DNA of 63,102 nt, taken from positions 1-63,102 of the forward strand of contig JAUIAD010000022.1 of the NCBI GenBank assembly GCA_030425685.1, in the 5' to 3' direction. The notes below the pieces were generated by a model that was not told the origin of the DNA, did no database searches, and saw only the letters and a list, made by a program, of their open reading frames with translations. The translations under genes were made by a program, and so were the position numbers. Of the stretch, positions 32,867 to 41,622 are shown piece by piece (within the stretch, counting starts at the first letter, position 1; each line of letters starts with the position of its first letter). The DNA is from Gammaproteobacteria bacterium. Its GTDB lineage: Bacteria; Pseudomonadota; Gammaproteobacteria; Coxiellales; Coxiellaceae.

Positions 32867-33200
32867 TTGAAAGATCCTTCTTTATATAAAATCAGTTACT
32901 TTTAAACTATCACAAAAGCAAGAGCAGTACAATTAGGAATGCGGCCAGCAATTCCCGGCCAATTTAAAAATGGGCAATCGGATGATAATTTTATCGTTTT
33001 AATGGCGAACTCAAACCTGCCCACTCAAAATCACCCACAAAAACCCACAAGAATTCGTTCACTATACAAACAGTTAGCGGAAATTGATCAAGTAAAATCC
33101 TCACGACCCTTGTCGTGATTTCAACCCATTGATTATGACCTTGGCCACATCGCTGTATCTATAATGACCCCCATATTTTAGACCAGATATCGGTTTAAAT
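32867..33200. other. gap between lipoprotein gene and group II intron
   Basis: This contains a diverged CGGCCAATTTAAAAA motif (32956) related to the palindromic element and a hairpin TCACGAC/GTCGTGA at 33101-33118. A short minus-strand frame (33118-33200) reads KYGGHYRYSDVAKV and could be a broken exon. No complete gene. Confidence 0.3.
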
Positions 33201-33253
33201 TTATGAGATAATCCGTCGAGTATGAGAGGGACAAAGTGCCCCTCCCACCTCAC

Positions 33254-33287
33254 AGAACCCGCCGTGCCGATTTCCAGCAACGGGCTC
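33254..33287 (-). ncRNA. group II intron domain V
   Basis: On the minus strand, GAGCCCGTTGCTGGAAATCG then GCACGGCGGGTTCT folds into the 34-nt catalytic hairpin with the AGC triad and GAAA tetraloop. A GC-rich stem that may be domain VI follows. Confidence 0.8.
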
Positions 33288-33300
33288 TTCAACACTAGAT

Positions 33301-34620
33301 TTACAGACAGGCACTATCTTTTAAGTCCCGATAGGGTAAGTATATCTTTGGCCTCTGGAGTGGAAAATTCTTCAGGAATCTATTAAATTTCTCCCAAGTC
33401 ACTTTCCCGTTTTGGCTGCGTGAACTCAGCATTTTACGCCAGTATCTAACCGTAAAGACGAAGACATTCTTAATGGCGTGCCAGTTGCCCGCTATTCCAT
33501 AATAGCGATAGTGGCCTGACAACATCACATTAATTATCTTTCTTTGCTCGGTCATTGGCTGATGGCGAATACGCCTCAGTGTCTCTTTCATCTTTACAAA
33601 ACTTCGCCGAAGGCGTGTTTTCTCCGTCTTTGCGCCTACCTTGAATTGGTTAAACCGATTCTTGCTACAGTAAAGCGTAAATCCGAGGAAATAAATTGTC
33701 TCCGGCTTTTTGTTTTGTTCCTTTGCATCTCTTTCTGCAAACCGCCCAAACTTTATCAGCCTGGTTTTGTTTGGTTCCAGAGTTAATGAAAATTTGCTGA
33801 GGCGCTTGCTCAACACTGCTTGAAAGCGTACGGCATCGGAGTGATACTGAAAACACAACACAAAATCATCCAAGTATCGGACGTAATAAATTTCGCCTTT
33901 CATTTTCGGCTTGACTATCTTCTCTATCCATAAATCTAGTACATAGTGAAGATATAGGTTGCTGATCAAAACGCTAATCGGCCCCCCTTGTGCTGTACCT
34001 TCTTTCGTTGGCTGCCATGTGCCTTCTTCCATAACACCCGCCTTCATCCACCTTTTAATTAAGGTTAGAATTCGCGGATCTCCAACACGGATTGATAAGA
34101 AGCGTTCTACCCAATCCTGGTTCAAACTACCAAAGAAGTTTTTAAGGTCTGCCTCAAAAACATAGCTGACTTTCTTCGTTGTGATTGCCATATGCAGTGT
34201 TGCCACTGCTTGGTGCGCACTTTTATTTGGCCTACCCCCGAAGGAACAGTCCAGAAAGTCTTGCTCGTATATTGCATTTAACACGTCCGCCGTTGACTTC
34301 TGTAACACTCTGTCAGAAACAGTGGGCACTGAAATTGGACGACGCTGTGCTTTTCCCGGCTTCGGAATGTAAACTCTGCGCGTTGGAGGTGGCTTGTAAC
34401 CCCTCGTATGCACAGATTGTAATATATCCGTCGACCAGCCAGCAAAATTCGCAGTGGCTTGCTCTGTCGTTTGTTTATCAATACCAATCGCTGTCTTTCG
34501 AGGAATCTTCATGAGATTGTCCCAAAGTGACAGTCGATCAATATGATGCGCGAGCGACGTAAAGCGTAACTTCTTATCTCCTCGTGCTTTCTCTGCTATC
34601 CTTTTAAATCCCGTTGACAT
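33301..34620 (-). CDS. ltrA: group II intron reverse transcriptase/maturase
   Basis: A 439-residue intron-encoded protein. RT motifs are clear: RRVYIPKPGKAQRRPISVPT (RT2), FEADLKNFFGSLNQ (RT3), GTAQGGPISVLISNLYLH (RT4) and the catalytic YVRYLDDFVLCF (RT5, YLDD). Maturase domain X follows (GHYRYYGIAGNWHAI). No HNH endonuclease domain is seen at the C-terminus, so it may resemble bacterial IIC or C-type introns. No stop or frameshift. Splicing and mobility are plausible. Confidence 0.92.
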   Translation of the reverse strand: MSTGFKRIAEKARGDKKLRFTSLAHHIDRLSLWDNLMKIPRKTAIGIDKQTTEQATANFAGWSTDILQSVHTRGYKPPPTRRVYIPKPGKAQRRPISVPTVSDRVLQKSTADVLNAIYEQDFLDCSFGGRPNKSAHQAVATLHMAITTKKVSYVFEADLKNFFGSLNQDWVERFLSIRVGDPRILTLIKRWMKAGVMEEGTWQPTKEGTAQGGPISVLISNLYLHYVLDLWIEKIVKPKMKGEIYYVRYLDDFVLCFQYHSDAVRFQAVLSKRLSKFSLTLEPNKTRLIKFGRFAERDAKEQNKKPETIYFLGFTLYCSKNRFNQFKVGAKTEKTRLRRSFVKMKETLRRIRHQPMTEQRKIINVMLSGHYRYYGIAGNWHAIKNVFVFTVRYWRKMLSSRSQNGKVTWEKFNRFLKNFPLQRPKIYLPYRDLKDSACL

Positions 34621-35133
34621 AATAGGTTTACTCCTCTCATTGTATAAAGGACCTAACCTCTCATTGCATAGAGGATTATGGTTCCGTTAAAAGGTTCTAA
34701 TGTTGTGAACCGCTTCCCCTTGTGCTTGGCTTTCCCAAACTCTGAGTACTATCAGTTCATCCGACTCCCAACAAAATGTCCCCTTAAACTTGCTTTGTAA
34801 GGCTTGTTCAAGGGTACGGCTTCCGTTCCGATTTTATTGGGCCTCCCGCGTTCACGCGCAATCTTTTGTTAACATGCCATCGGTTCAAATCCCGGAGACC
34901 TTCCCTTTGCTCACTAGAGCGCAAAGTTCCTGCTGCCTTCCCCGTGGACACTTATGGGTCGGCGATCTCACATGACCGATATTTCGGGACAAATCCGTTC
35001 ACTTTCGTTATGGCCTGTTAACCCCCTGTCTACGCTTCACCACATTTGTTCTACATTTCTGCATCCGCCTGCGGCGCAAGACTCAGTTCTCGACTGCTAG
35101 TTAAGCTTTGTCGAGGTGCATATTTCAATGCAC
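34621..35133 (-). ncRNA. group II intron 5' RNA domains I-IV
   Basis: This GC-rich, gene-free stretch upstream of the maturase ORF on the minus strand is the expected position of domains I-IV. Segments such as AAGCCTTACAAAGCAAGTTT and GGTCTCCGGGATTTGAACCG can form long stems. I have not folded it fully. Confidence 0.55.
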
Positions 35134-35365
35134 TAGATTGCGCGTGTCCTTCCGGCAAGCGTGCATGCATTCACCCAAGCAATTCTTTATAATCCCCCAG
35201 GGGCAGCGTTTTTAACTTTTCGCTGTGCAAAATAATTAAGACGAGCTTAGTTTCTGTCTATCCTATTGACATGTAATCGAAAAAATATAAAGCTGTTTTC
35301 AGAGTGAACATAAGGATAAGATCATTAAACACAATGTTGATAATCCAGGTAGAAAACGCACTGGC

Positions 35366-36136
35366 ATGTGCACAACAGGTATTGTTGCTAAAACAAAAGA
35401 GGGGCGCACTATTGCCCTTTATTATACTGGCACAAAACATGCGGGTGAAAACCTCGATGACATTTTGAAACACCGAGAAGAGAAAAAAGAGAAGTTGTTA
35501 CAAATGTGTGATGCGTTATCGGCAAATATACCAAAAGCACTCGAGACAATTCTTTGCAATTGTTTGGCACATCCATTCCGAAAATTTCGTGACTTACTCG
35601 ACTTTTATCCAGAAGCCTGTCTGCATGTCATAACAGAGCTAAGCAACGTCTACAAAAATGACGAAATGACACGAAGCATGAGTGATCTTGACCGTCTTCG
35701 CTACCACCGTAAGCATAGCAAAAAAATTATGCTGGATATCAACCGCTGGTTAAAACGACAATTATCTGCAAAATTGGTGGAGCCAAATAGTGCGTTAGGT
35801 AAAGCCATGCGATATATGCTGAAGCATTGGAAAAAACTTCGGCGATTCTTAACGACACCGGGCGCACTCATCGACAACAATATTGTTGAGCGCGCATTAA
35901 AAATACCGATTAAAGTTAGAAAAACGGCTATGTTTTATAAAACGGAGCATGGCGCCACGATTGCTAGCATTTTAACAAGCTTAATTGTAACGGCGGCTTT
36001 AGCAGATGAGAACCCAGTAGACTATCTGATAGCCTTACAAGAAAATAAGCATGCTGTTTTTGCTGATCCTGATGCATGGATTCCATGGCGCTATCGTGAA
36101 ACGTTAAAAAGTAAAGCATTGCCAATCGCTGCCTAG
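35366..36136 (+). pseudogene. tnpC: IS66-B tnpC, internally deleted
   Basis: The frame encodes the catalytic half (HAGENLDDILKHREEKKEKL, Asp in MCDALSANI, Glu in NNIVERALKI) but not the first about 290 residues. The element leader runs unchanged to GATCATT (about 35322) and then jumps into codons preceding RTGMCTTGIVAK; the intact relative has this at mid-gene. A deletion at a short GATCATT-like match explains it. The 3' end is intact. Confidence 0.85.
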
Positions 36137-36145
36137 TGTACGGCG

Positions 36146-36526
36146 TTATTTTGAAGACGGCGTGGGTTGCGTTGGAAGCCGACGCCATGGTTCGCCAAGT
36201 GATGAGCTGGCTGGATTACCTTGATTAATGAGAATATTCAGCGCGGTTGCATCGATATGGTAAATGGATTCTGGCGCTTGACTAGAAGGCCACCACTTTA
36301 GTTTGCCTTGGGAAAATCGTTTAAGACAAAGCCAGAAGCCATTGCCGTCGTAGGCTAATAGTTTAACCGCTGTTTTCTTTCGATTGGTAAAGCCAAATAC
36401 AGCTCCGGAGAAAGGATCGCTAATGAGCTTCTGCTGGCACAAGGCAATAAGCGAATCAATGCCTTTACGGAAGTCTGTAAAATCAACGGATAGAAAAAGC
36501 TGCATCTGCGGCGTAAACTGAATCAT
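36146..36526 (-). CDS. tnpB: IS66-B TnpB
   Basis: A 126-residue TnpB with SVDFTDFRKGIDSLIALCQQ, GAVFGFTNRKKTAVKLLAYD and CLKRFSQGKLKWWP. Intact. It is convergent with tnpC and overlaps tnpA by four bases. Confidence 0.88.
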   Translation of the reverse strand: MIQFTPQMQLFLSVDFTDFRKGIDSLIALCQQKLISDPFSGAVFGFTNRKKTAVKLLAYDGNGFWLCLKRFSQGKLKWWPSSQAPESIYHIDATALNILINQGNPASSSLGEPWRRLPTQPTPSSK

Positions 36527-36966
36527 GCTAAGCCTACCACTCCCAAGAACTGTCGTACAATGGTAAGGGCATCTTGGTGGAGAAATTGCCTTATTTGTAG
36601 AGTGCTTCCATCTGGTCGTGTCAATAACAAATCACAAGGGTGTGAGGTTTTTGGGGTGTCATACCCGGACACGATGGCTTTTACAAAAGGGGATGCTTGA
36701 TCGGTTATTGATTCCTCTGGCGTTCCAGAGCTGTGCTTTTTTTTACGAGAATCCAGTTGTTTTTGCAGCTGATCTTGACTAATTCCAAGTGCGTTCCTTA
36801 CTTTGCTTTCTGGATAGTTGGGCAATAGCGCTATTACTTGATCTCATAACGATGACGGTATGCGACCGCGGGGACCGCGGCATCGCCATTCTCGAAAGGC
36901 AATCATAACGTCTTTGAGAGACAAGCGCGCTGTTTGGTTGGGTGATTCCTGTGATGTGTTGATCAT
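36523..36966 (-). pseudogene. tnpA: IS66-B tnpA with internal stop
   Basis: Starting at ATG 36966 behind GGAGCTTGCAT, the frame encodes SLKDVMIAFREW and RIPSSL, then a TGA (36844-36846), then DQVIALLPNYPESKVRNALG. The intact relative at 26303-26728 has Trp (SLWDQ) here, so TGG became TGA. A shorter product from an internal start at 36825 is possible. Confidence 0.85.
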
Positions 36967-37051
36967 ATGCAAGCTCCTGCTAGTGGAAAATAGAGCAGAT
37001 AGGATAGCTTAATGTATTAGGGTAAGGCACGCACGCTTGCCGGAAGGACAC

Positions 37052-37174
37052 CCTTGACTGGCGTTAATTTAAAAAATACGGGTTAAGCATGCCCGCGGCC
37101 AGGAAATAAATATTGAAATTTAAATTTACTATGATAGAGTCAAAGCAATATTTCACTTATGATTTGAATTCAAG
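37052..37174 (+). repeat. about 122-bp direct repeat (copy 2)
   Basis: The counterpart of 29350-29471. Its first part is the diverged right arm of the palindromic element; the rest (AAATTTACTATGATAGAGTC, then TATGATTTGAATTCAAG) is close to copy 1. IS66-B abuts it. Confidence 0.7.
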
Positions 37175-37195
37175 AATGCAAATATTGACCATCCT

Positions 37196-38302
37196 TACCC
37201 AAAACATTTAGAAATTAGGTGTTGAAAAATATCCAATAGTGCTGTAAATTCACGCACATGAAAGGATTTCACTTAAATCAAGATGAGCTCGCAGAGCTTC
37301 ATAAAGCACATAGGCGAGAGCGCAATAAGCGCTATGCTTATCGTATTCATGCTGTTATTTTGCTTGGTACGGGATACACACTTCGCAAGGTGAAGGAAAT
37401 CCTTTTTTTAGATGACGAGACATTACGAAATGATGTGAATAATTATCGAATCGATGGGATAGCAGGTCTTTTATCGGATAATCGATCTGGTAAAGCATCA
37501 AAATTGTCAGATGATCAAATTGCTGCTTTAAAAATTGAACTTGATACAAACCTCCACCTCGACACCATCAGCGTGATAAATTTTATTAAAAACACCTTTG
37601 GTATTAGTTACTCCTCTTCTGGAGTGAGGGATCTTTTACATAGAATTGGTTATGTGTATAAAAAACAAAAGCTTGTTCCAGGAAATCCAGATAGTGATGC
37701 ACAAGAAATATTTGCTGATCAGTATGAAGATTTTATGCTATCAAAGTCAGATGATATCGAAGTTGTTTTTGTTGATGCCGTTCACCCTGAGCATAACGCA
37801 TTGGCAGGCTATGCTTGGATTAGACGAGGTGAAACTAGAGAATTAAAATCTAATAGCGGACGACAGCGATTAAATCTGCATGGCGCCATCAATGCTGAAA
37901 CTCATGAGGTTACTGTCATTGAATCAGATACGGTAGATTCATTCTCAACGATCAATCTGCTATCTGCGATTGAGTCTAAATATCCAAATGCTTCATCCAT
38001 TAAGGTGATTTTGGATAATGCTAAATATCACTATTCAAACGTGGTAAAAGAGTATGTGTCAGAATCAAGAATTGATTTAGTATTTCTACCATGCTACTCA
38101 CCAAATCTTAATCTGATTGAAAGGCTTTGGGTATTTTTTAAAAAAGAGGTTTTGTATAATACCTACTATGAAAATCTCAACACATTTCGTGATGCGTGCA
38201 TAAATTTTTTTAGAAATATTGAGAGGCATGCAGATAAAATATCAAATTTTATGCAGGCCGATTTTCATATTGTGTAGACCTAATTTCTAAACGCTTTGGG
38301 TA
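37196..38302 (+). mobile_element. IS630-family element
   Basis: Terminal inverted repeats TACCCAAAACATTTAGAAAT and its partner (TTTCTAAACGCTTTGGGTA inverse) lie at both ends, with a TA dinucleotide at 37196-37197 and 38301-38302 as the usual IS630 target duplication. One intact transposase gene. The copy looks recent. Confidence 0.9.
37258..38277 (+). CDS. IS630-family transposase
   Basis: A 339-residue transposase. The N-terminus has two helix-turn-helix regions (YAYRIHAVILLGTGYTLRKV; INFIKNTFGISYSSSGVRDL). The DDE triad is Asp in VVFVDAVHPEH, Asp in VILDNAKYH and Glu in SPNLNLIERLWVFFKK. Single continuous frame without programmed frameshift. Intact. Confidence 0.92.
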   Translation: MKGFHLNQDELAELHKAHRRERNKRYAYRIHAVILLGTGYTLRKVKEILFLDDETLRNDVNNYRIDGIAGLLSDNRSGKASKLSDDQIAALKIELDTNLHLDTISVINFIKNTFGISYSSSGVRDLLHRIGYVYKKQKLVPGNPDSDAQEIFADQYEDFMLSKSDDIEVVFVDAVHPEHNALAGYAWIRRGETRELKSNSGRQRLNLHGAINAETHEVTVIESDTVDSFSTINLLSAIESKYPNASSIKVILDNAKYHYSNVVKEYVSESRIDLVFLPCYSPNLNLIERLWVFFKKEVLYNTYYENLNTFRDACINFFRNIERHADKISNFMQADFHIV

Positions 38303-38319
38303 TAGTAGGAGAGTCTAAA

Positions 38320-39066
38320 ATGTTTGCGAGTAACAACGCTGTTAAAATTCATTACGAGCTCATGGGTGAAGGTGAACCCTTGGTGTTGCAACATGGGACA
38401 GCAGGTTCTATTGAGCTTTGGCATGAATTAGGGTATACAAAAGTGCTAGCCAAGCACTTCCAATTAATTTTGATTGATGCTCGTGGTCACGGTCAAAGTG
38501 ATAAGCCGCATGAGCCTTCCGCTTATAGTTTGGAAAAACGGGCCAAGGATGTAATTTCGGTATTAGATCACATGGGGCTAGATCACGCTATTTATTTTGG
38601 ATATTCAATGGGAGGTTGGATAGGTTATGGTCTGGCTGCAAGGTTTCAACACCGTTTTAGTGCTTTTGTTTTGGGTGGTTCACAGCCTTATGCGTCAGGC
38701 ACTTTGGTTGAGAGTTTGGGTCCTGTGCTTGATCAAGGTATGCAGGCGTTTATCGAATTGGGAGAGAAACACCAGGTTCCTATTAGCCCTGAATATCGAA
38801 GGCGTTTGTTGGCTTCAGATTCACTTGCATTAAAAGCAGCTGTGACAGAGCCTCGGCCTGACTTATCTGATATATTGCCAGGCATCAAAAAGCCAACTCT
38901 TTTGTACGCAGGTGATCAGGACCCAATTTACTCACAAGTTTGTAGCGCAGCAAATATAATTCCAAATGCAATTTTAAAAATATTGCCGGGAAGAAACCAC
39001 AATGACGTTTTTTATGAATGCCAAAGGACAGTGCTTTCATTTGTGCTTGATTTTTTAACGTCTTGA
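38320..39066 (+). CDS. alpha/beta hydrolase
   Basis: A 248-residue hydrolase. The oxyanion region is LQHGTAGS, a DARGHGQSDKP strand-4 motif follows, the nucleophile elbow is GYSMGG, the acid is Asp in LYAGDQDPIY and the base His in LPGRNHNDV. All triad residues are present. GTAGGAG stands six bases before ATG 38320. The IS630 end (38302) is only 17 bases upstream, so the gene's own promoter has been displaced and expression may depend on the IS. It may be a haloperoxidase- or esterase-like enzyme. Confidence 0.85.
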   Translation: MFASNNAVKIHYELMGEGEPLVLQHGTAGSIELWHELGYTKVLAKHFQLILIDARGHGQSDKPHEPSAYSLEKRAKDVISVLDHMGLDHAIYFGYSMGGWIGYGLAARFQHRFSAFVLGGSQPYASGTLVESLGPVLDQGMQAFIELGEKHQVPISPEYRRRLLASDSLALKAAVTEPRPDLSDILPGIKKPTLLYAGDQDPIYSQVCSAANIIPNAILKILPGRNHNDVFYECQRTVLSFVLDFLTS

Positions 39067-39228
39067 ATTCAAATCATCAGTGTAATCTGGCTCTCCTCTT
39101 TTCTCCGTGGAAGCTAACCGTAAGCTTCCGGCTAGGTTGCGCAACTTTATCGGTAACCGTTCACGGTCTTTAAGCTGCTAACTGCAATTCTGGTTTCTGT
39201 TGTTCTATCACATTTATTAATAATGAAG
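39067..39228. other. gap with hairpin and IS66-like end
   Basis: This contains hairpin GGAAGCT/AGCTTCC (39109-39129) and a sequence GTAAGCTTCCGGCTAGGTTG from 39120 that resembles the terminal repeat of IS66-A (GTAACCTTCC...TGCGCAACTTTA). It is probably a solo IS66 end. No gene. Confidence 0.4.
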
Positions 39229-39897
39229 GTAACTGTTCAGTAAAATTTACCTCAAAAAGTTCTTGACACACTTTTTCGACTTTTTTCTAAATTTAAAATG
39301 ATAGCCGATGCGCACACAGATTCGCACATATAACGCGAATTGGCACCGCACATTAATCATTATCTATAAAGTAGTGCGCAGGAACAGTTAAAATAATTTT
39401 GTCTCCCGGCGCGCCTCTAATTCGTTTAAATTCCAATTCAAAGACCCATGGTATACTACCTGTAGATTGAGTCAAGGGTAATTAGCATGAAGCTAGACAA
39501 AATAGATGTGAACGCTACACTGGAAGAAGCAAAAAAATTGCTTTCTAAAGAAAGCAATGTATCGCCTGCACTCAAGGCGATGTTCGAATTGCTTATTATG
39601 ATCGTCGCTTTGCTTTCAAATCGTCTTGGCCTCAACAGCAGAAACAGTAGCAAGCCACCGTCCTCTGACCCCAATCGAAAAAAGAAAAAGAAGCGAACCA
39701 CCACTGGCAATAAACCTCGCGGCCAAAATGGCCGCAAAGGATCGCAGCTAAAACCAGTAGACAACCCTCTTATTTGATAACCTGCAGAAAGCATGGAATC
39801 GCTGCAACAGACGCGCTAGAAACATTATTCAAAGGCAAGTTGCCAGATTTTGCTCTGAAGGATTGATATTTTTTGGGATCATTTGCTGAACAGTTAC
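39229..39897 (+). mobile_element. decayed IS66-type element
   Basis: A perfect 12-bp inverted repeat, GTAACTGTTCAG (39229-39240) and CTGAACAGTTAC (39886-39897), bounds 669 bp. Inside is only a 5' transposase fragment and a possible scrap of the 3' end. The element lost its centre by deletion. Confidence 0.7.
39487..39777 (+). pseudogene. IS66-type transposase N-terminal fragment
   Basis: A 96-residue frame. RLGLNSRNSSKPPSSDPNRK then GNKPRGQNGRKGSQLKPVDN is the well-known N-terminal motif of IS66 (DUF6444-type) transposases. It stops right after this motif. The next about 100 bases can be read as AETLFKGKLPDFALKD in another frame, perhaps from the end of the gene. Confidence 0.8.
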
Positions 39898-39940
39898 GTA
39901 CAAACATAAATTAAACCTTATACTAAATTGTCAGAGTGTG

Positions 39941-41521
39941 TTAATCAGGCCATGAATCGGAGAAAGGCCATGATTTTTCTCCATCTAGAGTTCCAACATG
40001 AATTTCAATAAACCCATTTCTGCTATCAGCAATAGATTCTGTTTCGCAAACGATTTCATACACTAGTTCATCAAGCTCTCTATCATTGTCATTATAAGGA
40101 AGAGTAATTTGGTATTCACAACTGTCTTTGCGCGGTTTTTTTACTTCATATTGAGCAAAGACATAATTTTCTATTTCTTTTAATGACTTTCCTTTACCGC
40201 GAACAAATTTATTATTATTTTCTACCATTAACCATACTCTTAAAGTAATGGTTTTTTTACTTTCTTCACGATCCTGTGGAATATGCCGTTGTATTTGTTT
40301 TTCCAGAGTATTTTCATAAGTCCGTGATTCGGGAGTTTTTTCTAATTCAATAGATAAATGCCGTGTTGCAGTATGCCGATTAGTTTGTGAAACATGACGA
40401 TAAAGCATCGTGGTACTGATATCACTGTGCCCTGCATTTTCTTGCGCGACTTTTAAAGGCGCACCAGCATCAAGAAGATAGGTGACATAGCTGTGACGAA
40501 GCCAATGCGCGGAAGCTTGTCGTAATTTTGATGCTTTGCGTGGAGCCTCTATTTCTAGAGAATCAGCGCCGAGATGAAATGCCCATTTGACGATTTGATC
40601 GATTCGTCGTACTTGTAATGCATGTTTGAGTGTAACATTAGGAATTAATGGGGTTTCTTCTTTGAATTCTGGTTCAGGGAAGGGGAGGCCAATGGTCTTT
40701 CTAAAATCGGCTAATGCTTTTAATAGTTCATCAGGCACCGGAATATCACGAGGTTTTTTTCCTTTTCCCACAATATTTAAAAACCAACATTTGTCTCGTT
40801 GGATAAAGTTACCCATGGTGTGATTGCTCGCTTCAGAAATTCGCATGCCTGAATAAAATAATAAGAGAATAATATAACGTGCTCGGGCTACGCGAAAACT
40901 ATCTCGGTCATGATTTTGAATAGGGTAGGCGCTTAGTGCATTTAGTACAGCAACTAACTCATCCATTTCGAGGTAACGTTCTATGATTCTTTGCTGGGGA
41001 TGATCTTTTTTCTTTCGACGTCGATTAAGTGCAACAGGATTTCCTTGAAGGTAGTGCATTTCTACCAGGTAACTAAAGAATGAGTCCAGTATTTTAAGTG
41101 CTTTCTTGCTGGATGATTTGCTAAGCGGCTTGAAAAAAGGTCGCCAATCAGGGTTAATTGATCCATCTTTCTTCAATCTGGCAACTTTCTTGCCACACCA
41201 AAGTCCATAAGGTTCAGGACCGGTGATAAAGGATTCATATTGAACGATATCCTCGCGAGTTAATTCAGTGAGTCCTGTATCAGAGACGTGTATACACCAT
41301 AACAAGAGCCGTTCAATCTCTTTTGCGTATGAACTTAACGTGTTTGGAGAGTCTTTATATTCGTCGAGGAAGGCAGATATGACCTCAGCATCGGACTCCG
41401 CGTTGAGGAGCTGTTTCGAGTCTGTAGCGCGATTATACCCATCGTTATCGAACTCGATTAAATGGTGTTGAAACCTGACAGCCTTACCGTCTTGAAAAAA
41501 AATTGGTGAAATTTCCAGCAT
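39941..41521 (-). CDS. tyrosine recombinase/integrase with C-terminal extension
   Basis: A 526-residue site-specific recombinase. The SAM-like N-terminal core-binding domain spans about 45-165 and the catalytic domain about 180-390: Arg227 (SGMRISEA), Lys near 252-254 (GKGKK), His339-Arg342 (HWLRHSY), His365 (GHSD) and the nucleophile Tyr374 (LYRH). An extra C-terminal domain of about 140 residues (TLRVWLMVENNNKFVRGKGK onwards) has no match I know. Many plasmids use such enzymes for dimer resolution or integration; no attachment site was recognised. It is next to the decayed IS66. Confidence 0.88.
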   Translation of the reverse strand: MLEISPIFFQDGKAVRFQHHLIEFDNDGYNRATDSKQLLNAESDAEVISAFLDEYKDSPNTLSSYAKEIERLLLWCIHVSDTGLTELTREDIVQYESFITGPEPYGLWCGKKVARLKKDGSINPDWRPFFKPLSKSSSKKALKILDSFFSYLVEMHYLQGNPVALNRRRKKKDHPQQRIIERYLEMDELVAVLNALSAYPIQNHDRDSFRVARARYIILLLFYSGMRISEASNHTMGNFIQRDKCWFLNIVGKGKKPRDIPVPDELLKALADFRKTIGLPFPEPEFKEETPLIPNVTLKHALQVRRIDQIVKWAFHLGADSLEIEAPRKASKLRQASAHWLRHSYVTYLLDAGAPLKVAQENAGHSDISTTMLYRHVSQTNRHTATRHLSIELEKTPESRTYENTLEKQIQRHIPQDREESKKTITLRVWLMVENNNKFVRGKGKSLKEIENYVFAQYEVKKPRKDSCEYQITLPYNDNDRELDELVYEIVCETESIADSRNGFIEIHVGTLDGEKSWPFSDSWPD

Positions 41522-41622
41522 AATTAAGGTGATTTCCTATGCATATAATAAGGGTACTATGTAATTTTAGCTTGGTAACTCTGTTTATGTCAATTCCACA
41601 CTCCCTGCCCCGCATAGATTTT

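Larger units (their letters stand above)
33205..35133 (-). mobile_element. group II intron
   Basis: On the minus strand the intron probably begins with GTGCATTG at 35133 (5' GUGYG-like) and ends near 33205 after domain VI. It has about 510 bases of 5' RNA domains, an intact reverse transcriptase ORF and a clear domain V. It lies ten bases from the IS66 terminal repeat at 35144. Exact ends are inferred. Confidence 0.75.
35144..37051 (+). mobile_element. IS66-B (convergent type, defective)
   Basis: Ends are GTGTCCTTCCGGCAAGCGTGC at 35144 and its inverse at 37051. The 1908-bp element encodes a 5'-deleted tnpC (plus), and tnpB and tnpA (minus), the same convergent order as the inner IS66 at 24-26.8 kb. 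No flanking 8-bp duplication is visible. Confidence 0.85.

Noticed and set aside
33101-33295. 64-codon minus-strand frame across the intron end
   Set aside because: It covers domain V, a structural RNA, so the frame is not a real gene as a whole.
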